From Aptenodytes patagonicus (Eukaryota > Chordata > Aves > Sphenisciformes > Spheniscidae): a DNA stretch of 64,000 nucleotides. The notes under the pieces were generated by a model. It saw nothing but the letters and a program-made list of their open reading frames with translations, did no database searches and was not told the origin of the DNA. Position 1 is the first letter of the stretch. Each line of letters starts with the position of its first letter. This document shows, piece by piece, positions 55,922 to 64,000 of this stretch. The stretch covers positions 6,320,491-6,384,490 of the forward strand of contig NC_134973.1 in assembly GCF_965638725.1 (NCBI RefSeq), in the 5' to 3' direction. The position numbers and the translations under genes are program-made.

Positions 55922-57640
55922 GAGGAAGGATCCAAAGAGGGCAGAATACAGGTCTGGAGAAAGCTCAGGAAATCATCTCATCTTCCTGCCTTGCTCAGCT
56001 ACTGTTTTCTCAGCCTTTCATTTGCTCCAGGACAGCCGCCTGGGATTCAGTCTGTCTTAAATGAACTGGACTGGGGGAATTATTTTTAAAATGTCTGTCC
56101 CTAATGGAACACTCCACAGAAACTTGTGGAGTCAGCACCAATTCCTCATTTAAACCATGACTTGAAAGTCTAATTTTACAGTAAAAGCCTTCTGCATTTT
56201 GTATTGCTGCATTCTATTTCAGATTCTCACAGATATATTTGATGTAAAATACATCAAATCTGAAAAGCAAAATTAATTAAACGATTACCTCTTTTTCAAA
56301 ATAATAAATTATCTGCAGCTGTCAACAAAAATTTAAAACAGATATGAAATCATGCTGACAAATTACGTTTAGATGTGCTTTTCTATGCTTTGGGAATTAT
56401 ACATGCCTGCCATATGTAAAATGGTGTACAAGGCAGGGAAAAAGGTGAGGGATTTATTTCTGTACTTCTCCTTCTTTAGAACTTGTCCTGCAAAAGGAAA
56501 ATTCAAAAATTAAGTCAGTATCGAAACTTACTGATACTAATAGCATTCACTTACCAAGCCGAGCATCATTAGCCAGTACTATTTCTCTATATTTTCTGAG
56601 TTTTTCTGCCTTCACAAATGCTTTAGTAGCCAGAAGCAGTTAGATACAGTGAATATAGGAGGAATTTAAAAAGAAATTTTGCAGTAGTTCCTGAAGCTGT
56701 CTTCTGCAAAATTCACTTCGTCAACTTCCACAGTTCTGCAAACTTGTTTAAAACTAGCTTTTTTTTGGGGGGCAGCATATCAGGATATGGCTAATACTTA
56801 GTGAGATAATGAAATTAACAGTCTTACCCAGGGTACAGAGATGATCATGGACAGAAGTCTTTGCAGGATGGGGGCCTGGAGAAGATAAAAGGGAAAAATG
56901 GCAGCAAGTATGAACTTCAGTAGCTGGAAGGTTCTGAGATAATATAGTAGATATTCTTGAAGTTGAGAAGTTAGCAGGTAGATTTGGAGCTCAAGGTGTT
57001 TTAAATTAAAAGCATAATGTGATTTGACAACACAACATGTATTTTCTGTTTCTATTCATTGTACCTATTTCTACTCCCCTATTATGAACAGGGCATCCAG
57101 GTCAGCTGAATATAAGCAGTTTGAACCATCTAATATTTGCTTAAAGGTGGATAAAACAACAAATACGTACTGTTTTGAACCTGTCTGGATTTTCTTAGGA
57201 TTAAGAAAAAAGTGAGAAACAGATGTTCGCGCTGAGGATTGCGATGGTTTCCGAACACAACAGGCACCCACAGCAAGAGCTGGCCTTGTTTTGGCCAAAT
57301 TTTATGTAAGCATGTACAAAGACTAAAAGGTTAAGAGCTCTATTTATGTTAAAAAAAAAGGAAAAGAGAGAGAGAGAAATAAAAGAAAGAGACAAATACA
57401 TCCAATTCTAAGAAAAAGATCTTTCACTGGCAATTCCCACAGCTCTCTGAACTCAGAGTCAGCCTCTATACAGTGCGAGTCTCCCTGGTCTACAGGAGAA
57501 AAAAACCTCACGTCCAATCTTACAGATCGTTTAATTCATTAAAGAATTATTATGTTCATAGCTGATAACATTAACAACAAAAAGCTGTACCTCGGGATAA
57601 CCGGCACTTCTTACTGCACAGCACAGAAACGAAGCAGCAG
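55922..57640. other. 5' region of HSD11B1L between coding exon 1 and the CpG island
   Basis: AT-rich DNA without recognised coding sequence. Untranslated first exon(s) of HSD11B1L probably lie here or in the CpG island, but I could not place them. It contains a short A run near 57350 and an (AG) stretch at 57364-57377. Confidence 0.5.
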
Positions 57641-57979
57641 ACAGAGTTGATGGGATGGAGTCTTGTCACGAGAAACGGGGTTGAAGCCCTGGCCGTCGAG
57701 ATACGAAGAGCAGCAAGATACCGTCTACCGGCACGTTACGGTACAGCACGAAAAACTGGTGACGGGGTGTTACCACAAAAGGCAGGGAGATGTGCCCGTC
57801 GCGGAGGGCTCGCCACGGCGAGGCACGCGGAGGCGCTGGGCGCGGGACGGCCCTGCCCCGCCCCCTGCCGGCCCGCGCCCCCCCGACCCTCGCCCGCGGG
57901 GGTGGCGGCGGCGGGACCGTGGGGAGCGGCAGCGGCGCTCCTCCGTGAGCCGCCGTGTGACCTCCCCAGCGCCGACCCG

Positions 57980-57993
57980 GCTGCCGTGGCAAC
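57980..57993. promoter_or_regulatory. RFX-type X-box in the shared promoter
   Basis: GCTGCCGTGGCAAC; the minus strand reads GTTGCCACGGCAGC, with one perfect half-site and one single-mismatch half-site. Confidence 0.5.
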
Positions 57994-58078
57994 CGTCGGG
58001 GCGGCCGCGCCTTCCCGCCCCCGCCGCTCCGCGTCAAGCAAGGGGCGGGGACGGCCGGAGCCACCGCCCTCCCCGGAC

Positions 58079-58084
58079 CACGTG
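58079..58084. promoter_or_regulatory. E-box CACGTG in the shared promoter
   Basis: A palindromic CACGTG followed by AC, the form bound by USF and MiT/TFE factors, 57 bp before the MICOS13 start codon. Confidence 0.5.
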
Positions 58085-58141
58085 ACCGGCTCCCGAAGGT
58101 CCCCGCGGCGCGCGGTCGAGCGCGCTGCCCCTGCCGCAGCC

Positions 58142-58170
58142 ATGGCCGCCAGGCTCTTCCCCGCCGTTAA
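58142..58170 (+). CDS. MICOS13: MICOS13 coding exon 1 (29 nt)
   Basis: Encodes MAARLFPAV plus two bases. The donor is TTAA|GTGAGT. It is too short to be visible as an ORF; the next exon supplies the phase match. Confidence 0.92.
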
Positions 58171-61100
58171 GTGAGTCCCTGCGCCCGCGCTCCCATGCCC
58201 GGAGAGCTCGGCCCGAGTGCTCGCCCTCCCCCCACGTGCACCGCCCGGCCCGCGCCCCCGCGCGGAGTGTTTCCCCCGACTCTCCCGGGCTTGTTTCCGG
58301 GGCCCCGTCCGGCCCTGCCTTGCAGCGCTGCGCCCTTGACCTCGTCTGCCCCCGTGCCAGGCTTGGCCCTTCTTTGTGTGTCTCCAAATCCCTGGCAGGA
58401 GTCTGGCGGTTTTCTCGGGGCGGGCATGAATACGTAAACTAAAACCCGCCCGAGGATGCTTGTTTGCTGAGGGAACGCTTTCAGATCGGGATATACAGCC
58501 CACTCGAAGGGAGAAGGTGTGGAAGGGCGCTTTTGGGAGCGAGTAGTAAATCTTTAACAGAGAAATCCCCTTTCCCCAAAATACTTGTGAATACATGGAT
58601 TTAAATACTGATTCTCTCTTGCCTCTCTCAACGGCCATATCTATCATATGTTCTACTACTGCAGTACTGCTATCTGGCAAGTTTTTGTTTAGTTGGTCAG
58701 TGGTTTTTTTTTTCCTAGGTGTGCAATAGCTTTGTGGTTTTTTTAAAGGGGAAACAACTCTCTGCCCTGTGAATTTGAAAAAGTCAGTCTCCCCAGATCT
58801 CTTTATCTATAATGAAAAAGTAAATAAAGGTAAAATATTCTCTTCCTGTCTTCCATTTTGCAGGTTGCCACTACAGCTGTAAAACTAGTGTTTGCACACC
58901 ATGCAGTCTACCGGGAAACTTTAAAAACCTAGGCAAGGCAGGAACAGGCATGGCCAGGTGTTAACTGGACTGTAATGAGCTTAACAAGATATTGGTGTCT
59001 GTCAAATTAATCAGATTACTTATTAACAAGGCAGCAAGAACTACATCATTAACATGGACCTTACCCACTGCAAAATCCTTTAGTTCTTTCTATGAAAGGT
59101 ATATGCCGGTGATTCTCAGACTTTAAAAAGTGGCACATACTTTGAGGTGTTTGATATTTTCTCATTTTTTCTTGAAAACTGTCACTGATAAAATGTGGCT
59201 GGCTATGGTTTTAAGGGGCTGACAGGGAATAGTTGGTCTAGGAAGAAAAGGAAGGTAGCTAGATATTTTTCTGCTGCTTTTTGTCTGTAATAAGACATTG
59301 CAGTAGAGTATTTGTGACCCTCAGATTTCTTCATCGATACCTTCCCTTTGCCGGTCACAACGTACCGAGAGAGATGCATTGATAGTCATAATGTGAACTG
59401 AACTGTTGCTGCTTTTGATTCTTTCAGGTTTGTCATCAAAGGAAGCCTGGCTGGAGCTGCTGTATACATGGCATATGATCAGGGGCTGCTGGGCAGTGGC
59501 ACACAAGGTGCTGAAGCCCTCAAAAAAGCTCAAGCAGTACTGCCTCCAGCTATCCAAGAGTGGACAAGTTACATAGGCTGGGAGGTAAGGACTGTGCAGA
59601 TGAACACAGTCAGCAAAACAAATGCATGCTCTTGACTGAGGAAGAGAAAACATTGGGGTGATATTCTGGTTCCAGTGATGCTGGCAGGAGTTTTGCTGTT
59701 GAAACTAGATTTCACGTTGAGAATATTTTGAAGAGGATTGAAATGAAAGGAGGATAAAATTTTAAATTCAGGGGAGAGCCATGGAGATGATTTTTCAGGA
59801 GCACCCAAATGATAAATACTACCTTCTGCCCCTACTTTATACTGGGGGAAAGAGCAAAGTCCAGACTTTGGGCTTCATGTCTGATCCCTTTTGAGACTTA
59901 CAGAGAGTAGGCACCTAAGTATCTTTGAGATCTGAGCTCAAGAGGCTTCTCCAAGTTGATGTGAATCCTGTTATAAGTGAAACCCCTCAAGTGCTGATAC
60001 TTTGTCTCTCTCTTTCTAGCTCCCACCCACTCCAAAATTTGACTTTTCCCCCTCTGATTCCTGGAATAAAGGTAAAATAACTTCTCACCAAACTGTGAAA
60101 GGAGCAAGGGGCCAAGGATGATGTAGCTTATATCAGTCTTGTTTCAATACCCTCCTCCTAAATGGAATGATGGAGGAGGTGATAGATGTTACAGTCTGGT
60201 GGAAGGGGCATTGGGACTGGGACTAAGGAAGCATATTCTGCTCCAGGTTTTACCACTAGCACACTGAGTGACTTTGGACTTAATTTCTTTTTGTTCCAAC
60301 TGTGAAATAAGGAGGAGGATGTGTGCCCATAAACCTGTCTGCCTTTTCTAACCGGAGGAGCTGGTGTTTCTTTTACCTACAAAGCTTGCTGCTTACCTGT
60401 GCCCCAAGACAGGCACGCCTATGCTATCCTAGAATCTAAGATTGAATGTTTCAGTGAAGTGTTTGGGGAGGCCTGTGGCCCCCACAATAAACAGGTAGAG
60501 TTTATGCACCAGTGAGTTCATCAGCACTGGTAGTGATCAGGGAAACTAGAGCATAAAAATAAACAATGACTTATTCTTAAGAAAGGTGAACCTTTGGTTA
60601 AAGATTGAAGAGTTTATAAACTCTTCAGATGCTAATATATCTGAACTCAGTCTCTGACTTTCCAGAAGGTATGAGTATTCCCATTATTATTAGAATTTTA
60701 GAGATCTTGTTTGAAGGCCAAAGCATGTTATAAATACCTAGTAAGTTAATTTATAGTTTTTACGGTGCAGCAAAAAGTCTTCATGTAATTGTGAGGAAAC
60801 ACAGTCCACAAATATTGTGACATGTCCAACATCACCCATGGAGTCTGTGGCAAGGCCAGAAATCAAATGGAACTTGTCTCAGTTGTTTTCAGTCTTGTAA
60901 TTGTCTATCCCTTATACTGGTCCTGAAGTTGGAATTTCTCTGTGTCACAAATGTTACTGAGACAATAAAGCTGTACTTGAACCAAGGATCATTCAGGCCT
61001 CAGTGTGTTTGAAAGCTTCTGAGATAGAGCTAGATTTTTCTCTCCATGTTTAAAGAGCTCTACAATGCTAGAATAACATTAGGAAACTTGGCTTGAATGA

Positions 61101-61237
61101 TGCTGCGCTTGGGATAATAATTCTCTGCTTTCCTTGCAGGTGTGCAGACAGTCATGTCTGCCTTGTCTGTAGCTCCCACCAGGGCCTGTGAATACACTGT
61201 GGAAGGCTGGAAGTATGTGAAGGATCTTGTCAGATGA
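58142..61237 (+). CDS. MICOS13: MICOS13 (QIL1), MICOS complex subunit (4 coding exons)
   Basis: MICOS13/QIL1 is a small mitochondrial inner-membrane protein that bridges the MIC10 and MIC60 subcomplexes and maintains cristae junctions. Exons: 58142-58170, 59428-59584, 60020-60071, 61140-61237, together 336 nt (111 residues), all in phase with GT-AG borders. A hydrophobic segment (FVIKGSLAGAAVYMAYDQ, residues 11-28) is followed by AVLPPAIQEWTSYIGW, a short Pro-rich linker (LPPTPKFDF), SDSWN, and the conserved QTVMSALSVAP segment. Human MICOS13 is about 118 residues with the same order (IKGSVAGGAVYLVYDQ, VMSALSVAPS). The start has a strong Kozak context (GCC ATGG). It is divergent from HSD11B1L. 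A poly(A) signal lies 100 nt after the stop. Confidence 0.95.
59428..59584 (+). CDS. MICOS13: MICOS13 coding exon 2 (157 nt)
   Basis: Encodes the membrane segment and following helix (FVIKGSLAGAAVYMAYDQ through TSYIGWE). The acceptor is ATTCTTTCAG and the donor GAG|GTAAGG. Intron 1 (1257 nt) holds no other gene. Confidence 0.96.
60020..60071 (+). CDS. MICOS13: MICOS13 coding exon 3 (52 nt)
   Basis: Encodes LPPTPKFDFSPSDSWNK plus one base. The acceptor is TCTCTTTCTAG and the donor AAAG|GTAAAA. Flanking introns are 435 and 1068 nt with no other gene. Confidence 0.94.
61140..61237 (+). CDS. MICOS13: MICOS13 coding exon 4, stop
   Basis: Encodes VQTVMSALSVAPTRACEYTV then EGWKYVKDLVR and TGA. The acceptor is TTTCCTTGCAG. 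It is the most conserved part of the family. Confidence 0.96.
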
Positions 61238-61337
61238 ACATGTTCTCCAGAGTTCACGATTCTCTCCATCCTATGTTGTCTTTGGGATAATGCATAGTCC
61301 ATCCCTCTAAAGGGCACCTCAGCCATGCAAGGGCTAC

Positions 61338-61343
61338 AATAAA
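61338..61343 (+). terminator. MICOS13: Poly(A) signal of MICOS13
   Basis: AATAAA 100 nt after the stop, followed by a T/G-rich stretch (TTTGTATTTGGGTTGG). Confidence 0.85.
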
Positions 61344-61369
61344 AGACTTTAGAACTTCCATTTGTATTT

Positions 61370-63494
61370 GGGTTGGTTTTAGCAGACAGACTGCAATAAT
61401 TGCTTTCTGCCTTACCGGTGATCAGAGGCTTCAGCAGAGATCATGGATCAGTTGTAATGAAGTGATGGCCATATGCTGATGTATAGCCCTGTTCTAAAGC
61501 TGTCAAGCTTGCTAACTAAACAGATTATTCTGAAGCTGAATTAATCTCGAAGGTGAATGCCATCTAATTCAAAACAAGCCAATGAGTTAAAAAAAAATAC
61601 TAAAAAAATCCAAGGTAACAGTAAAAGATGTTGTTCAAAGACAAAGCACTTGTCTTCAGGCTAGCTGAGGAAGGAGTGCCTCTGTCAAAGAGCACATTAT
61701 TGATGTGAAAGCTGCTTCCAGGTGGTCTGTGACTTGTCACACAACTGGGAGTAGCCAGTACTAGTTGCAATACTTGTTGCTGATGACAGTGTGCAATAGA
61801 AGGGAGTTTAAAAGTCTGTGATGCAAAACTCCAGCAAGTCATAGGAAACTTTTAACACCCCCCCAGTCTGTTTGGCCTGTGGGCATTGCTAGTGTTTCTA
61901 GTACCTGAGCTTGAACAGCAAAATCACAGTACTGTTTTAACTGTAACTTTTCCAGCAACTGATCCAAATATGCCCTTGGGTGCACAGTCAATGACTAGTA
62001 GCACTGTCACATTTACACCTGTATCTGAATTCTCAGCTCCACAGCGTAGGTTATTTGGAGGCAAGGGTTTAGATTTTAAATTTTACCAGTTGTTGGCTAA
62101 AACTAAGTGGATTCAGTTTGTCTCAACTTGAAAAAGTGTTCTGGCTGCTGGCTTCTTTACGTGCTGGTAAAATAGGGCTGGAAGTACCTTTCAGATGCTG
62201 GCACCTCTGTGTGTAAAGCTTTTTGGCAACTGAGCAAGAGAGAAAATGGAAATGGGAAGGATCTCCAAGCACAGCAGAGTCCCCATGGAAGGGAGAATGA
62301 GGCTGAGGGATTTCCTACTTCATCTAAACCTAGTGCCCCCATGAAGAATTAGGCAGAGGTACCTCAGGAACAGAGCCCATTGACTGCAACTATGTGCATT
62401 ATAAGTTCTTTGCAAAGGAACAATGCTATTCTGCAGCTGAGCTATGAACAGATACATGAACATGAGCTGAACTCGGAGCTGACCACTGAGTAACTCCACA
62501 ATCTGTGTGGACATGTTTTCATTTCTGTATTTTTTTGAATGCCTAGAGACTTCAAGCTGTGTTTTCCTACCAGACTTTCTCCTAGTTTTTGCATGAATGA
62601 AAACAGAACTGTAATTTTGTTTGTTTGTTTGTTTTAAACCAGAAACCTTGTTTGCTGATAAGAATCAATACAAAATGGGAGATGGGAAGGGAGGTTCCTG
62701 GAAAGCAAGAATATTCTCTTGATATCCATCTCTTCTTCCACAGGAGACAGATAGCTCCTCTGAAGAGGAGGAGGAGGAAAGATTACAGTGCACTTCTCAG
62801 TTCCCTGCCAAAATATAAGTAGGTCCAGAAGATGCTGAAAGTAACAACTAGCCGTCAAATCAACACAAGAAATAGGGTAAATTTCACTCTGGCAGGGACC
62901 ATCATGAACATGTAACTGCGTATCGGGGATGTATGGAGAAAAAACAGAGTTAGCAGCAAGAAAATTGCTGGTGGTAGACCTCTGTAGAAGAGGCAGTCAA
63001 CGCTTTTTTGGTAGAACAGAAGTGTGCAACGTACAGTTAAATTAAGACCTGGGCAGAAAGTGGATTCCTGCCAACTCATTCCTGCCATGAGTTTTCTGAG
63101 GATTTTTTTTTTTTTCACGTGAGCAAAATGAATGTCCATATCACGATGGGTTAGGTACTAACATTTTGTTCTCATGGTAGAAATACTAGTGGGCACATGC
63201 AGGCAGGGATGAGGGTTGCTGCAAAAGCTGAAGAGGTGTTACGTCACAGTGGTGTTTCTAGGGATGGAGAAATGCATCTGCTCTTAGCGCACATTACTTT
63301 TTAACCTCTCCAGCTATGTCCAGGACACGAAAAGGCAGGAAACAGAAGAAGCTAATCAGTTATACGCAGTTGTCTCTCACCTTTGCTGCTGTGAAGGGTT
63401 CTTGCAAAAAGGAAGACAGTACCAGTTGCTGCCAAAGTGAGGATTGTCATAAGTGCAATCCATCAGCATGTACAGAGGACAAAAAAAAGACACA
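61370..63494. other. Intergenic and 3' UTR region between MICOS13 and the right-edge gene
   Basis: No coding exon recognised. Contains a (TTTG)n repeat at about 62615-62634 and short homopolymer runs. The right part is probably 3' UTR of the minus-strand gene, but no clear minus-strand AATAAA was found near its stop. Confidence 0.5.
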
Positions 63495-63780
63495 TTAAAA
63501 GCCAATTCTCTGCAGGCTGGACTCCAGAGGGTATCTGGGAGTCGCATAGCTTGGACCTATCACGTCTTGAAGGTACGTGTTCTCCAAATCCCTTTCAAGT
63601 GATGCATACTTTGTCATAGACCTTTGGAGCTGCTCTTCTGTACATACCCACTGATGATGGAACATGTCTGGGTGATAGATATCTAATAGGTTTTTTCCTG
63701 AATCTAAGTTAAAGTTTAAGCAAGAGGAATTATACCAATAGACAGGTGGTTTGCCAGACTCATACAGTTCAGCAGCAGCA
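63495..63780 (-). CDS. Terminal coding exon of an unidentified protein gene
   Basis: The minus strand reads 94 uninterrupted codons to TAA at 63497-63495. The C-terminus runs AAAELYESGKPPVYWYNSSC, later NLLDIYHPDMFHHQWVC, TEEQLQRSMTKYASLERDLE and a final GPSYATPRYPLESSLQRIGF. Composition, balanced codon use and lack of low complexity look genuinely coding. The putative acceptor is TTGTATACAG at the 5' edge, and its phase (one base, then codons) joins the upstream open segment. The exon has no early ATG, so it is missed by start-to-stop ORF finding. I do not recognise the family; the second half looks helical or coiled-coil. It is tail-to-tail with MICOS13. Confidence 0.6.
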
Positions 63781-63837
63781 CTGTATACAAGTTGTGAATC
63801 TCAGCACCTTCACTGTGCTTTAGTCTCTCCTTCCTAC

Positions 63838-64000
63838 TGGCGCTTTTGAAGCTGGTCCAAGGTGGAGAAGCAAAATCCTTCACTGATGCTCACCTTCAAA
63901 GTGTCAGTGTCTTCCAGCTCAGTAAGATCTAAAATGGAGTTGCTCACTCTTTCTCTGGGTCCATCTTCATCCACATGCTGGCAGATGTGAAACTTTTCAC
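63838..64000 (-). CDS. Penultimate exon of the unidentified gene (runs off the window)
   Basis: Only one of the three minus-strand frames is open from the window edge: EKFHICQHVDEDGPRERV, then SNSILDLTELEDTDTLK, then VSISEGFCFSTLDQLQKR before an in-frame TAG. Splicing at CGCCA|GTAGGA (63837) to the acceptor at 63781 joins the frames in phase, but gives a 57-nt intron, unusually short. A consensus donor AAG|GTGAGC at 63893 would drop VSISEGF..., but it joins in phase only to a poor acceptor near 63759. The upstream part lies outside the window. Confidence 0.5.

Larger units (their letters stand above)
57780..58340. promoter_or_regulatory. CpG-island bidirectional promoter of HSD11B1L and MICOS13
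   Basis: A sharp CpG-rich island between the divergent genes, covering MICOS13 exon 1. It includes an RFX-type X-box (57980-57993) and an E-box CACGTGAC (58079-58086) 60 bp upstream of the MICOS13 ATG. No TATA box. Use by HSD11B1L is inferred from head-to-head order. Confidence 0.65.

Noticed and set aside
63316-63498. A 60-codon plus-strand ORF with Cys/Lys-rich end (SCCQSEDCHKCNPS)
   Set aside because: It has a splice-acceptor-like CCTCTCCAG in front but no upstream partner exon, lies antisense to the probable 3' UTR of the right-edge gene, and resembles no family I know. Worth reconsidering only if transcripts appear.

Overview
The window reads as vertebrate nuclear DNA, most likely from a bird. 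It has compact multi-exon genes with GT-AG introns, CpG-island promoters, and fragments of CR1 (chicken repeat 1) LINEs with the typical tandem-octamer tail. Gene identities were assigned by reading spliced protein against remembered family members; no database search was run. The same genes lie on human 19p13.3, which corresponds to a gene-dense avian microchromosome (chicken 28 in my recollection).

Layout. Positions 1-3.2 kb are 5' flank with no gene I can support. CELF5 occupies about 3.2-46.2 kb on the + strand. All 12 coding exons were resolved, joining in phase to a 492-residue neuronal CELF RNA-binding protein with three RRMs. Its CpG-island promoter lies at 3.2-4.2 kb and its 3' UTR is about 3.2 kb long. 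HSD11B1L (about 48.0-55.5 kb, - strand) lies tail-to-tail with CELF5. Its seven coding exons encode a 288-residue membrane-anchored short-chain dehydrogenase. MICOS13 (58.1-61.3 kb, + strand) lies head-to-head with HSD11B1L across a CpG-rich, probably bidirectional promoter. Its four exons encode a 111-residue inner-membrane MICOS subunit. At the right edge (63.5-64.0 kb, - strand) is the 3' end of a further protein gene that I cannot name. Its reading frame is plain, but it lacks a long ATG-initiated ORF and is easily missed.

The rest is intron and intergenic DNA with CR1 fragments, two LTR-like segments, microsatellites and candidate regulatory islands. The most notable non-coding signals are a scatter of RFX-type X-box palindromes in CELF5 introns and in the shared HSD11B1L/MICOS13 promoter, UG repeats just after several CELF5 donor sites (possible autoregulation), an 87-nt CELF5 intron that is in frame and open, and a CpG-rich patch with a degenerate minisatellite before CELF5 exon 7. 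I see no bacterial-type system, CRISPR array, rRNA or tRNA. The three named genes act separately: CELF5 in neuronal RNA processing, HSD11B1L as an NADP(H)-type oxidoreductase of uncertain substrate, and MICOS13 in mitochondrial cristae.
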